Notes: generated from the letters alone by a model not told the origin. Positions 1-12,001 are shown, counted from the first letter of the stretch. The stretch: DNA of 64,000 nucleotides from Leptoclinus maculatus (GCA_032191485.1 JAVDOI010000182.1:226001-290000), one strand, 5' to 3'. Numbers and translations are program-made.

Positions 1-176
1 TCCACCCTCAGGCTCCACCAGCATGGAGCCATTTTGCATCAATTGTGTTTCATTTAGTACACTTTGGTGTGCATTGTGACCTCATTATCATATAGGCTTG
101 TCGTCAAACTAGGCTAAGGCTACTCATGTTAGGCTGTATATGGGTGGGCTTGGTTCATGTTTATAATCACATTTGC

Positions 177-485
177 TTAACTGTCGTTCTTTGAACTCTT
201 TGAACTCTTCGGGGTGTCTGTCTGAAAGGTGCTTTGCCATGTTTGACGTGTTGCCTCTCTTGGTCTGTGTGGCTTTGAAACAAGTTTTGCAGACGGGTCT
301 CTGTATGTCAGTGGGCTTTCCTTCACTGTCTGCAATGTAGCCAAAGTACTTCCAGATTTCACTTCTGGCATCTTTTTTCCAACAAGCCGAGGACGGTCGG
401 CAAAAGCTCCTGCACTTGATGCCATGTCTCCCCTGATCGCTCGCTGTGAGTGAGCGCTGGGTAGCCCCGCCCCCTTACAGTCAAT
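177..485 (-). pseudogene. hAT-family transposase fragment with BED zinc finger (ZBED-like), frameshifted
   Basis: Read on the minus strand, the segment encodes the N-terminus of a BED-finger hAT transposase as found in many fish ZBED-like repeats. It has an initiator Met near 424, then an aromatic EIWKYFGY-type motif, a CKTC pair (Cx2C) and a HLSDRH pair (Hx4H), which make a BED zinc finger. The reading frame changes once around 350-365, between the leader and the finger, so no intact protein can be made. The transposase core (DDE and RNase-H-like regions) is not inside the window. It lies in an intron of zzef1, and the element's end is probably the nearby palindromic region at 540-640. Family assignment is from motif recognition; the frameshift is directly visible. 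Confidence 0.72.
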
Positions 486-539
486 GCGTACAGGCAGCAT
501 GACAGGGAGCGGAACAGTCAGTGCGCTCTGATCGCGCGC

Positions 540-645
540 TATTTTAATGAAGTATCGATACTAAAAATATGCAAAATCGTATCGTTTTCAATGTACGGGT
601 ACCGCGGTACCTTTTTAGTATCGATACACCGTGCAACATTAGTCC
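540..645. repeat. Palindromic end region of hAT-like element
   Basis: The motif AGTATCGATAC occurs twice, near 550-560 and 617-627, flanking a GGTACCGCGGTACC palindrome and ending in a CACCGTGCAAC-type terminus. Such sequences sit at the ends of fish hAT/ZBED elements, and the BED-finger fragment lies immediately to the left in the expected orientation. Neither the partner end nor a target-site duplication was located. Confidence 0.5.
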
Positions 646-837
646 ATAGAGGTTATCATTTCATTCCTATACTGGGAGGCAACTTTCACCACACTGAAGT
701 GCAGCTTTGTAACAGAATAAGTGATTTTCCACCGAGTAGTCCACTAATGCATCTCCTCCTTGTAGGCTCAGCACTTTCTCTCCCTGGTCTAAGGTTTCAA
801 ACGGCCTCGTGTGAATGAGAGTAAAGCAGGGCGTTAC

Positions 838-2255
838 CATTGAGATTAAGTAGCCGCAGCCTAACGGAGGCCAAAGACACGATGAGGGAGGAGGCCTCGT
901 ACTCCGTCTTTAAATGATCGCCGATGCAGGACAGCGCCTGGAGCACTTTTGCCACGCTGCCTCTGGCCAGAGCGAAGGCCAGGAGGGTCCATTCTGCATC
1001 GGGACTCACACAGCAGCTACACGGGAGCAAAGAACAAACTAGTTAGTTTGGAAGTGAAACTTTTGTCCAATCAAATGATCTTTTGTGGCTCTTTTCAGAG
1101 TGTCAGACGTATTTCCTCTCAATAAGTATATTTTCATGCGGGGTCATGAATTCCAAATGATCCAAAATTTGCTGACAAAAACTCCAGTTTAGACCAACAT
1201 TGTGGGAACAATGTCGACTGTATGTGTGGATAAACATAGCCTACAGAACTATGGTTGATCATTAGCCAGTGAGGTTTATTTTAGTCATGTTGTTGCTGCT
1301 GCTGCTGCTGTTAATGATTTACAGATCAAATGGAACAGAAATAGAGTTTTATCGCCCTGGGAAATCAATACTTTGATTTGAGTCAGTTTTCAACGCGATG
1401 ACGTCAGCGTTACGAGCTGAGCGTGGCAGTGATGGGTGAGTGTGCTGATGTGATCCCAGCAGGTCATTACTCTGCTATCCTGAGGAGGAATCCATCCACC
1501 TCCTCCAGGATGTTCAAAGAGAAGAACTTGGGGAACTCTGTGGACGACGGTGTTCGGGACAACGGAGGCATGTGTCGTAAGGCTCGTCTAGGAGAAACAC
1601 AAGACACACAAAAAAGCCCTCAGAACACCAGCACTGGACAAAACACTACACTTACACACATTCTTTCTTTCTTTCTCTTACATATTCAAAACCAGAAGGG
1701 GGGTGTGTCTTACTGTGTGCTCTGAAGGACAGTCTGAGCCAGAGCAGGGTTGGTGTCCATGGATGCGGTGACCAAGGAGGTGAGGAGAGACAGGTACCAG
1801 ATGGCTGAAGCATCCGAAACAGACACCTCTTTGCTCTTGGTAATCTGATAGCCCAGTGTCTTCAAGACACGAATCCGCGTGTCACATCCGTCGCTCAGGC
1901 ACCGCTTCATGTTAATCTTGATGTCTGGGGTTTGGTGCCAGAAGAGATGATGCAGTTAGCAGACTGATGGAATACATCACGCAAAAAGAATGCCACAACA
2001 GGTTGCTTCTCCCTCTGAGAGCTGATGATGATTGAGGGAGACACAAATGAACCTAATCGCAAATATGAGAAACTAAATCCAATGCAAAGCATTTTATTTG
2101 GCTCATTGTGATTTTGCAAATCATACAGAGCCACATAATCAAAATACAATGATGAACTTGTCACCATTATCTGAACCTCTGCTAGCTGTTTTCCTGCTCA
2201 CAGCTGCCTGGACCAATCGATCCTCAGTTTCTGTTTTCCTCATTCATTCATATAT

Positions 2256-2304
<49 letters not shown>

Positions 2305-3796
2305 TATATCCCCGAGCAAAAACAGAGCTTGTGTGTTTTAGCCTTGCTTCTGTGTGGCTAGACAACTTCTACTAAGAGGTAGATGTGTCTCCACATATGG
2401 TCCTTTGAGACCTGAGGGTGAAGGTGGAAATCAAGAGTTTATGGAGGCTTGCATGAGGATTCAAAGTGAGGCATTTAACCACCCAACTATCTATGAACCC
2501 AGCGGCGGCTGCTCTTCTGTAGCTGACAGAAGCTCTGTCTCCACAGGAGGGGTGCATATGAGAAAGACAGTTCCTCTCCAAGTCATCGGTGAAGGACCAC
2601 ACAAGCCTGAGGTAAATAAACACTCCACTAAGCAGACAGATCGACAGGTGGTGACTCACAGGGGTGTGTGATGTTGGCATTCTCCAAGAGGGCTACGTAG
2701 CCCGTGACATTGCTGGGGATCCGGATATCTCTGATCTCCTGCAGGGAACGCCGGTTCTTCCCGACCGCAACGGAGACCAGCTGAGGCGTGTAGCTGTGGT
2801 CATTAGAAGCCACGGCAATGGCCAGACGTCTCCAAACCACATCGGGTTTCATTTTCAACCTGGGAGCAGGAAAGAGAAGAGTTTCCACCTTAAAATTGAT
2901 CATATACATAGGGACCAAAAACTCTGTAATTCAAGGATCAGGCACACATGACAATCAGCTGCAAGGCCTCATCCCTTGCCTTATCCAGTGCGAGCGTGCA
3001 CTGCCGTCCGACTGCCACAAAGAGGCCGTTTCCCCATTTGTCATCTTGTAAACGTCTGCAACGTTAGACGACGCTTCTATTGTGCCGTAGCACTGTGTGA
3101 CCACCTTGACTTCGTCCACCTCCGGATCACGGTCCAGCTCTGCTCGGTACTGGATATCTAGATCTGAGAGGCACAAATATAGATCAGGACGTCGCTCTAA
3201 AAGATGTCCAGCAGTGGGAGACAGACACGAATGTGTTAAGCGTGACGATATTCTTAAAATACACGGGAGAACATTTAGTTCACAGCCTCCATTTAGCACT
3301 AGCCAGCCACTGTATTCATCCGAAGCTCTGGTGTTCACCTTTCTCCTTCTGCAAGAGGACTTCCAAGAAGTCCTGCACCACACTGGACCTCATGGTGCAG
3401 ATACTGTTGTAGCCCTCTAAAATAGGGAAGGGGATGGCACTGCTGGGAATACGATTCCTGTGTAAGAATTTAAGGATCTTAGAGGCATGTGCTCCTAACT
3501 GGTCTTTGGTCTTCGAGAATATGTTAACAAAACCTGTGGGGGGAGGAAAGGGTGGGACATTATTTAAGGTGAACTCCTCCAACCGCTGACTATACCTATT
3601 CAAATGAGGTTCAAGGCAGGATGAACAATCCTGGTAAACAAATCACATGTCATACCTGGAGTTAGGGAGCACGCCTGTAGCTGTCTGATCACATGACTCA
3701 GCTCTCCCTTTAGACTTCGTTGGAGTTCTTCAGTGCAATCAGCATGCTCTCTACATCCACCACCCCATCCCCCTCTGCATCGAACTGTCCAAAAGA
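838..3796 (-). CDS. zzef1: zzef1: zinc finger ZZ-type and EF-hand domain protein 1, partial (EF-hand to DOC/APC10 region)
   Basis: Seven exons are read on the minus strand in gene order: 3656-3796 (EF-hand loop, FDAEGDGVVDVESM, then a GELSHVIRQLQACSL segment), 3339-3533, 2980-3163, 2660-2859, 1714-1924, 1471-1587 and 838-1016. The exons at 2980-1714 form the DOC/APC10-like beta domain (SARSHWIR, GYVALLENANITHP, NIKRCLSDGCDTR). The splice phases join correctly where checked; for example 1714-1924 plus 1471-1587 gives STQRALRHMPPL. The intron after 2980 would use a GC donor (AAG|gcaagg). The EF-hand exon changes frame near 3717-3722, where one base appears to be missing. ZZEF1 is a very large protein; its first exon is not visible up to 4.4 kb and the rest lies left of the window. 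The order of EF-hand then DOC fits ZZEF1 specifically. Its cellular role is poorly known, and links to chromatin reading come from its ZZ domains, which are not present here. Confidence 0.85.
2249..2308. repeat. (TA)n microsatellite
   Basis: About 60 bp of alternating TA with a few AAA interruptions, inside a zzef1 intron between the exons at 1714-1924 and 2660-2859. Confidence 0.9.
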
Positions 3797-5279
3797 CTGA
3801 GACGGGGACAAACACAGTACACATTGTGACACTTTATATGCGAACACACCACCTCCCATTCCTGGACACCATCGTAAACCTACATGGATATAACTTAAAG
3901 TATCCTTCATTCATAGGGCACATGATATGCTCTGCCTCTATTGCTTGTTATTAAGTTCAGTAAGTATAGTGTCTGATGAACAAGTCAGGGAGCAGCTCTA
4001 ACTCTGAATGCTCACAGGGGTGCATTCCATGTCAACCATCACAAAGGGCACACATTCATTAGTCAACCTTTGGTTCAACAACAAATGTCCGCCAACAGGC
4101 AACAAAGCAGCGTGCTATGCTACATGAGGCCAAAGCCAAACAAACAAGTGACAATGAACACGATAAGCGATGGAGACATCGGGAGAGCTCGTTTCTCTGA
4201 CTCGTTGCACACCCTTAAGATAACTTACTGTGAGATCAATGGATTGTTGACTCACTCATCTTATATCGTAATGTGTGTTATAGTTCAAACGGCCAGCAGG
4301 TGTCGCCATCTCTCCACTAGGGGGGTTGTCTGTCATGCTATTCACGCTTCCTTGTAACGTCTCTCAGAAGAAGAGCAAGAGAAGAGTGTGACGTAGAGAA
4401 CAGGCACCCTCAACAAAACATGTTTAAACTGTATTCAAGGTGGAAAAGAACTGTTAAATGTCCTTTTTTCTGTTTCTGTGAAGTGAATCAAAGGTTTTCA
4501 ACATATGAATAAAGGTTGTCAACAGACTGAAGAGTCTCTTTGTTCTCTCATATCAAGCTCTACCACTGCGTACCCTTGTTGCTAAGCGAGGTTAAAAGAG
4601 GAAGATGTTCACATCAAGTCCGGCATGATGTCGTCGAACTCAAAACTTTAGCTTTCGATGACAAACTTCTCCAAGAAAATAGAACAAATAGATTATGAAA
4701 GTTGGGAACAATATAAATAAAACATACTTATCACATCATTTTGACTTAATCTCTTATTATGTTGACTAAATATCTTTAAAAAGTCACATTCATATCTCAG
4801 TGTCTCATACTAAGCAGGAAATACAATCTTTGTACATTTGCAGAGAAGAAGACGTCAAAGCTTTGGTTATGACTTACAATCTGTTAGATTCAGCTCATTC
4901 ACAGAGTTTCATCGTTTATTAAACTGGTTTAGTTTTCTTTGAACATAGATGATAGAGACACATTGATCACAGTGATCTTCATCATTTCATCTCTCTGTGT
5001 GTGGGCCACATGGAAACTGATCATGTGCACATGTTTGAACACAGATGTGCACATGTGAGTTTAAAGTGCTTCTCATGACGCTCACGTCGGTTTTGGTTGG
5101 TAAACGGTCACATGTTGTCTTTTCCACGTCCAGATATGATCCGACTGGACCCAAGTTCAACAACCCTTAAAGTACTTTGTTAAAGTAGTACTAGTACTAC
5201 ATGTATCTGTGCAGTACAAGTATGTGTGTTTACTTTTACGTCTGTGTTCATATTTTATTCACATTAGGAGGATATTTTG
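3797..5279. other. Non-coding stretch upstream of the zzef1 EF-hand exon
   Basis: No exon, RNA gene or clear promoter was recognised here on either strand. The short ORFs present have no family resemblance and no splice context. The first zzef1 exon, expected upstream of the EF-hand, is not found here. Confidence 0.4.
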
Positions 5280-6070
5280 TATCAAAATCCTTTTAGCACA
5301 AAAGTAATCTAAATACTTAAATAATACAAAAATAAGCAAAGTTCTTATGAAATATGAAAAATCCTTATTTAGAAAATTAAATAAACTTATGAAATAAGAA
5401 AAAAACATAATTACAACATTATTAATAAGCAAAATCCTTAATTACATAATATTGTGAATTCATGAATGACAAAATAAGCTACATTTGAATGAAAAAGGTA
5501 ATTTTGTTAATTACAAAATCAAGCGAAACGCTCATGATTTAAGCAAAATACTTTATTATAATTGTTTTTAATTCCTTAATTACAAAATTAACTCAATTTA
5601 CGAAGAACAAAAATTTGCTAAATTATTGTGAAATAAGCAAAATCCTTAACTATAACAAAAATTGTAAATTCCTTGATTGCAACATTATTTACATTCATGA
5701 AGTACAAAATAAGCGAAATTCCTAAATATCCTAAATTACAAATTTAACCAAAATGCATATGTTTTAAGTAAAACCCTCTAATTATAAAAACAAGCAAAAT
5801 CAATAATTACAATTGTCTTATGATGCAAGCAAAATCCTTAATTATAACAAATAACCAAAATCCTTAATTATAACAAATAACCAAAATCCTTAATATCAAC
5901 ATTCTTACGAAATAAGAAAATCCTTAATAACAAATAACCAAAATCCTTAATATCAACATTCTTACGAAATAAGAAAAGCCTTAATTATAAAAAAATAAGT
6001 AAAATCCTTATTTACAGAATGAAGTAAAATCATGAAGAACAACAATGAGCAAAATAGAAACATTTCTGAA
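5280..6070. repeat. AT-rich degenerate tandem repeat (AAAATCCTTAATTA-type)
   Basis: About 800 bp of very AT-rich sequence in which short units resembling AAAATCCTTAATTACAAA and AATAAGCAAAATCC recur every 25-60 bp with drift. A clear local duplication is visible at 5857-5990, where a unit containing AATATCAACATTCTTACGAA is repeated. It looks like a decayed minisatellite. No ORF of note. Confidence 0.65.
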
Positions 6071-6661
6071 TGACAAATAAAAGAGGTTTTAGTGGCTGAT
6101 CACAGCGGGACGTTGTTCATATTTGTATTATTATGATTATCTTTTAACTAAATGTTGTCCTGCTGCCAAAATCTTGCTCACTACAATAAGTGAAGTCATG
6201 AAGTTCATTATATGTTTAAAGGACAAACAGCAACAGATTGTCAACATTGAGTATCGTTCTACAGAATGTAGAAGATAGAAGTCAATGTTTCATGTTTATT
6301 CTAATATCTCACATTCACATTGTTCCTCATAGTCTTTGGTTTCTGCTTGGACTCTGGTAAACCTGCTCTCAAGTCTACTTTTAAATGAAACTTTATATCT
6401 GTGAGGTGTTTTTAAAGAGTCACGTCTTCAGCAGGAACCAATGGGCTTGGAGCTGAGAGCCACAGACAGGAAGTCAGAACGTGTGGAGAGACCAACACAT
6501 TGTTGAGAGGAAGAAAGACGGGCTGTAATAATGTGATATCATATTCAGCCTTCTGGTTTAAGGGAACATGCGTATCAAAGGGAGCTGGTGGTGGTTGTGT
6601 GGTAGAAATCATCTGGATGTGAGATGAGCTCCTTGGAGGAGCTACTCTGCTCCCTGAGCTC

Positions 6662-6695
6662 CTTCTTCTTCTTCTTCTTCTTCTTCTTCTTCTTC
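6662..6695. repeat. (TTC)n / (GAA)n trinucleotide repeat
   Basis: About eleven TTC units followed by TTCAG. On the minus strand this is a GAA run just after a CTGCAG that could serve as a splice acceptor. It could encode a poly-Glu or poly-Lys tail for an alternative last exon of the SRCR gene, but this is unproven. Confidence 0.85.
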
Positions 6696-6721
6696 AGCTG
6701 CAGGAACACACAGGATATAAT

Positions 6722-7423
6722 GGCCAAATCCCAATGTCCCCCCTAAACCCTCAAACCCTGAACCCTCAAGGACTTACTGACGTCACCTGGTGAGTGGTTG
6801 AGTGTGAGAGACTGTGAGGGCTTGAAATGGTGTAAATAGGAATGGGACAGCATTTTGCTGCAACATATCATGTTACCATGAAAACGACAAAAAATATGAT
6901 GTATAATTGTAGGAATTTATTTTATACTTTGTACTCCCTGATTTGAACGTCTTCCAGCCTCTTTCCTCACAAAATGAGAGGTCATTTTATGTAATCTATT
7001 TACTCGTTTTTGTCAAAACAGCTTCAATGACAAAATCTAAATATTTGACGAATAAATAAATAAATATCTTCTGATTTCATGTTTATTTTTTGTTCCATCT
7101 TTATCCCTTAATGTTTCTGAGTACATTTATTATGACAGGCTGAACACACGTGAGCTGTTTACCTTTTTTTTTACGTCTCCATGCGTCCACTGGTTACCGC
7201 GAGTTTAACGTCACATTGCAATGATTTGTGGGTAATTCCCTTAGGCTAAGTCAGCATACCATGCTGACTTACGGAAAGGGTTCATAAAGGGCTCAAAATG
7301 TCTGCGAGAGAGCCCTCAAACACTTGACGATTTGACAGTGGGACATCCCTAAACCCTCACGGACTTCGCGGGAGCGCGCCTCAAAGTCCGTGAGTCCGTA
7401 AGGGGGGACATTGGGATTTGGCC
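6722..7423. mobile_element. Non-autonomous DNA transposon (MITE-like), 702 bp with 23-bp perfect TIRs
   Basis: The left end GGCCAAATCCCAATGTCCCC is matched by its exact reverse complement at the right end, giving a perfect 23-bp terminal inverted repeat that extends imperfectly inward (both arms carry AACCCTCA and GGACTT-type segments). The element is flanked by AAT on both sides (6719-6721 and 7424-7426), a candidate 3-bp target-site duplication. It contains no transposase ORF. A 3-bp duplication would suit a PIF/Harbinger relative, but the superfamily is not established from these ends. It ends about 11 bp beyond the predicted stop codon of the SRCR receptor gene. Confidence 0.75.
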
Positions 7424-7434
7424 AATGATCCAGC

Positions 7435-9002
7435 TCAGTGTTCTTCTGTCTGCACGGCATCTGCCCCCTGTTGGCCTGCAGAGACATGACAGCACAGTCC
7501 TGTTAGAGACATAGTTTTAGTTTTGATTACAAATCATCATTTCTAATTTCGATAAAATATTTGTATGACCTAAACACATTCCTTTAATCTATGAATGAAG
7601 GTTACATTTGCATTCTGTATAATTATTTTCTTTAGGAACGTTTGTTATTAATCAGATGAGGATCAGCTGGTATCAGAGGAAGAGGTGCGACTGAGTCTCG
7701 AGTTGGTTTTTCCTTTGTGTAGAACGGGGCATCGGGACAGTCTTTGACCTCACGTTAAACTCATTATGTTTTGCTGTTAAATTTGTCAAAAGTGAAAATA
7801 AATCAATCAAGTGACGGCAAAGGAATCAGCGTCTGCAAGAGTTTAATGTGTGAGTCATAAACGGAGCCCCGTAACGTGGCCCAGTATATAGGAAGAAGAA
7901 CAAAGAACGGGCCACCACACCTGTCTTCAGTTCACTGAACACAGAGCGAGAGCTTCATTTCAGTGGCTGGTCTAAACAACAGACGTGTGTCAGTACCTTA
8001 CAGTAGGAGTAAAGGGCAATGTTCACCACCAGCAGAAACAGCGGCAGGACGATCGCTTTGATGATCAGAGGTGTTGGATCTGAACAAACACATGGACAGT
8101 CATCACATCACACGACATCATGAGTCCAACAGCTCCCATTGACCCTGAAATCTACAATCACTGACACGTATTACTCTTCATGTTTACTTCATGTTCACTG
8201 TTTGAACCACAGACGTTATAGAAGAAGTGGACGTAGTCGTCGTGACGTCACTCAATGGTTTGTGGACTGTGGCCGTCGCCATCTTGGTTTTTTGCAACCA
8301 GTGAACAGGAAGTGACCATATCTGGACTGAGGAGGAGTGACGTAGAGATGCAGTATACGTCTCTGGTAGAGACCTGTCAATCACTGTGTAGCCCCGCCCT
8401 AAAGCATACCCTGCTTTATGGTCTGTTTGACTCTAAATGGACCATCATTTACTAAATGAACATCATGCTGTATTGAAGAAGACTTGAAACTAGAGATTGA
8501 GACCATAAACTCATGTTTACAATGTTTACTGAGGTAATAAATCAAGAGAGAAGTAGAGTCATTTTCTCATAGACTTCTATAGAACAAGAGGAGTCGCCCC
8601 CTGGTGGTCACTAGAGAGAATCTGGTTAGTCTTGGTTTCATGTTACAATGTCTGCAAAAGCTGCAGCTCCTCTTCTACCTGAGCAGGTGAGTCCAACAGC
8701 TTTGCCAGGTGAGCAGGTGTTTCTATCTGAGCCTGAGCTTCTACAGTCCAGGAGAGCAGACTCATTGCCTCCACACTGGAACTCTTTGGTCCACATTGGA
8801 GCCTCCACTTCTCCATAGAGCGCCCCCTGGAGGACTGAAGGAGCCCCACAGCCAAGCTCCCTACAGACCACCTCTGCATCCTGCTGGTCAAAGTCATCTT
8901 CACACACTGAGGACCACCACTGGTTAGACTGGTTAGACTGGTTAGACTTCACCTCCAGTCTGCCTGAGCACAGACTAGTCCCATTCACCAGCCTGACAGA
9001 GT
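7435..9002 (-). CDS. Membrane-bound group-B SRCR (scavenger receptor cysteine-rich) protein, C-terminal exons
   Basis: Three minus-strand exons splice in phase. 8679-9002 encodes one complete SRCR domain with eight cysteines (LCSG, VCED, VCRELGCG, FQCGG, LLDC, NTC, LTC), the group-B pattern of CD163, WC1 and DMBT1. 8002-8079 encodes a single transmembrane helix (IVLPLFLLVVNIALYSY) preceded by DPTPLIIK. 7435-7475 would add a short tail beginning CQQGADAVQT and a TGA stop. The donors TCAG|gtagaa and TACT|gtaagg are good. Within the SRCR domain the tripeptide SNQ is repeated three times, from a 9-bp triplication. Upstream SRCR exons and a signal peptide were not found; a LINE occupies 9.8-12 kb. 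A type-I surface pattern-recognition receptor is the likely class, but the exact orthologue cannot be named. The last exon is less certain than the other two. Confidence 0.72.
8200..8636. repeat. Common teleost short dispersed repeat (SINE/MITE-like) in SRCR intron
   Basis: Sequence from the CGTCACTCAATGG region, through GGAAGTGACCATATCTGG and GTAGCCCCGCCCTAAAGC, to GTCGCCCCCTGGTGG matches from memory a dispersed element seen in many teleost genomes. It lies wholly in the intron between the SRCR and transmembrane exons. Exact ends and family name were not determined. Confidence 0.6.
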
Positions 9003-9779
9003 CTGGAGAGATGAGAGAAGATGAAAGAGAGAGAGAGAAGACACCAGACACTAAATAACAAGATGTCATGAAACAACAATTCAGAGATTCATTAAATAAT
9101 ACAATAAGTCAATAATAATAATATTAATAATAATAATCAATAACCAGCTGGCTAAGTTAGCTCAAAACACAAACATCAAAAGATGATAAAGTTAACATAT
9201 TTAGTCAGACTGGAGGAGGATTCTCTTCATGTTCACTGAGATTCAAACAGCGTCTGTCTTGTCTACAATGTGAGCGTGGTCTTACCACAGTAGAGCACTT
9301 TGGAGCTGCATTACAAAACGGTGCACAGAAGCTCAGAGACGGATTAGTGCTACTGGGTTCATCATGTTGTGCTAACAGAGAGAGTTTTCCTCTACTTCCT
9401 TTATTATCATGTAGAATTCACCAGCAGCGTTGTGGTGGAAGATGTTCAACATGAAAGAAGGGAGGGAGGTTGCCTTGAAGATTGTGAGTTGTGTTGGGAC
9501 CAGGAAGGCTCATGAAGGGATAGAGCCTCCTCAGAGAGTGTTTATACACAGATTCACAGGATGTAGTGAGGGAGGGACTGGACCAACACATAGGAAGTAG
9601 ATCGGTACATAGATGGAGCCCTGGTGTAGAAGTTAGGTATTAAAACAAGTTAGTTCATAATAAAGTTGGATGAAATAACTCAGTAAGGAAATTAACCTGA
9701 AAGTAATTTAGTTTAATAAAGAAAAAGTGGTTAACTGAGGGATTAAGATCATGTTGTTTGATTGGTTACTCTAGGTAAT

Positions 9780-9783
<4 letters not shown>
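9003..9783. other. Non-coding stretch upstream of SRCR exon
   Basis: Contains a polypyrimidine acceptor tract for the SRCR exon (minus strand), a short TAA-rich patch at about 9108-9140 and otherwise unremarkable sequence. No further SRCR exon was found. Confidence 0.4.

Positions 9784-9784
<1 letters not shown>

Positions 9785-9828
<44 letters not shown>
9785..9828. repeat. (GA)n microsatellite at the 3' end of the Tx1-like LINE
   Basis: About 22 GA units. On the minus strand it is a (TC)n run just past the 3' end of the LINE, a place where non-LTR elements often carry or generate simple repeats. Confidence 0.85.
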
Positions 9829-9832
<4 letters not shown>

Positions 9833-9925
9833 CAATTCTAATCCGCTTACAGTTTCACTGTTTGTCAAAACAAACTTAATTCATGCAAAAAAACAAACAA
9901 ACAAAACCTAAAGAACAAACACAAA

Positions 9926-12001
9926 TCATAAGTTCAGAACCAGAGCATTCTCTCTGACTGAACACAGAACGTCGTTCAGAGCCCAAATGTTCACAAAGAG
10001 TTCAGTTTTCTTTGTCAGTTTGTAGAAACCAAACTCCACCCTGAGCCGAGCAGCCAGCAGCCCCGTCAGCATCAAAACCACGTCCTCTGACCCTTCACCC
10101 CTCACACGGTTTTTCCTCGTTTTCCATACGGCTAGTTTGGCCAGTCCTGAAAGGAAGTTTATTAGTGTGTGGACAGATTTCTTTTTAGCAGAGTAGTTCG
10201 GACCATAGATAAAAAGACAGAAAGAAAAGTGTTCTCCTAAGCCCTGAAACCACGCCTGCAGGCGGCTGAAGAGTCTCACCAGTCTGGAGCACTCAACGAA
10301 CAGATGGTGGATGGTTTCTGTCTGCGAGCAGAAAGGACAGCTGTCCCCTGAGCCAGGATCGAGGTGCACCAGGTACCTGTTTGTAGCTATGGCCCCATGT
10401 ACAATCCTCCACTGGAGGTCTCCTGTCCGTTTGTCTACAGGGGGTTTGTACAGGGACCGCCAACAGCCCCTTGGGGAGGATCCCCTGCCAAAAAACTCGG
10501 TCCACCTCGACACCCTCACTCCTGCCAGAGAGCGCATGTTAGAGACCTTCACACTGACCTGATACGCCGCTTTCCTCCCCAGAGTCTCAAAATCCCCCAA
10601 CTGGGGTGTCTTCAGAGACAGCAGGATGTCCTCCTCATCCTCCCACTGTCCCACAGCAGGACAGACAGCCAGGGGTGGAAAGACATACTCACATTCATCG
10701 TCCCATTGGTCAGATATGGTACGGTCTCCAACAAATGCTCTGAGGACTTCTGGCAGGGAAGCACAGACCTCCTCCACCAGCCTGAGCAGCAGCCTGCTGG
10801 ACCGGATGTTGATCAGCTCCGCTAGTTGAGGGATGGAGGTCTTCATCAGATGACCCAGCTTCACACAGCCGGCCTCTCTCAGTCTGGATCTCAGGCTGAC
10901 GGACGTCAGGACCTGAGATGTGATGTAGCTGCTTCCAAACAGCGGCTCCTCAAAGAGCCACATCCCTGGTGTCGTCCCAGCTCTCCGCTGGACTGTAAAA
11001 ACCTGCCACGCCTGTAGGACGGACTGGTAGAATGGTGTCAGACCAGTTAAATCCACTGACTGGGGCTGAAGCAGGAACAGGTGTTTATCATAACCTAAGC
11101 GTCCAGCCCTCCTCAGCAGCACACAGGCAGTATCAGTCCATGGCAGGCCGAAGCTGTACAGCAGTCTCTGAGCTGTCTGTAGTCTGAAGGCTGTGATGCG
11201 TGATGTGATGTCCACCAGGCCCTGCCCTCCCTCCTGTACCGGCAGGTACAGCACCGCAGATCTCAGCCAGTGAAGCCCTGACCAGAAGAAGTCCACAACT
11301 GCCCTCTGGACTTCTTTAATCAGGCCCTGTGGTGGAGGTAGGACTACCAGTCTGTGCCAAAGGGTCGAGGCAACCAAGTTGTTGACAATTAGGACCCTCC
11401 CCCTGTAAGAGAGCTGAGGTAGCAGCCATTTCCATTTAGACAGCCTGGTACGCACTCTCTCCATAGCACCCTCCCAGTTCTGTCTTTGAAACTCCTCTGT
11501 TCCCAAAAAAACACCCAAAACCTTCAAGCCCTGCCTTCCCCATCTGATGCTTCCTGGTAGCTTTGGTGTTTCTTTGTCTGCCCACTGCCCAACCTGCAAA
11601 GCTTCACTTTTTTCCCAGTTCACCTTTGCTGAAGATGCCCTCTCAAACAAAACTAAACTGTTACCTAGGAACTGGACATCCCTCTGGTCTTTAACGAACA
11701 CATAAATATCATCAGCATATGCTGACACCACCAGCGAGGGCCGCTGAGGCAGCCCAGGTAACATTAGTCCTGATAGACGGGATCTCAACCTGTTCAGAAG
11801 AGGCTCAATGGCAATTGAATATAGCTGTCCAGAGATAGGACATCCCTGTCTGATGCCTCTCTGGACCTGAACTGGACAGCTCAGTGCACCCCCCACCTTT
11901 ACCAGACAAGTAGCTTCCTTGTACATCAACCCCAACAGTGACACAAAGTGGGCAATGATTGACAGCTCCAAGTGGCTGCTCTGTCCCGCCTTCCCTCCCA
12001 T
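9926..12001 (-). mobile_element. Non-LTR retrotransposon, Tx1-like, 5'-truncated reverse transcriptase ORF
   Basis: A 691-codon open frame holds the palm half of a LINE reverse transcriptase. RGIRQGCPISGQLYS is the conserved motif before the active site, AYADDIYVF contains the catalytic YADD (around residues 93-96), and a LKVLGVFLG motif follows. A long C-terminal region ends in a Cys/His segment (CPFCSQTETIHHLFVEC) typical of the zf-RVT domain downstream of RT. The phrase GQLYSIAIEPLLNRLR resembles the Tx1 ORF2 group known from Xenopus and fish. The 5' half (endonuclease, RT fingers) is missing, and the frame is closed by a TAG just before the first Met, so the copy is dead on arrival. The open frame over 2 kb suggests fairly recent insertion. 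Confidence 0.88.

Noticed and set aside
2955..3383. Full 142-codon ORF over the zzef1 exon as a separate gene
   Set aside because: Only 2980-3163 matches zzef1; the ends are intron read-through beyond good splice sites.
8638..9069. Signal peptide (MTSCYLVSGVFSLSLSSSL) in front of the SRCR domain
   Set aside because: This hydrophobic Ser/Leu run is the translated polypyrimidine tract of the intron; a CCAG acceptor follows it immediately.
10364..10825. Plus-strand ORF opposite the LINE
   Set aside because: It is the antisense shadow of the 691-codon RT frame, with no family resemblance.
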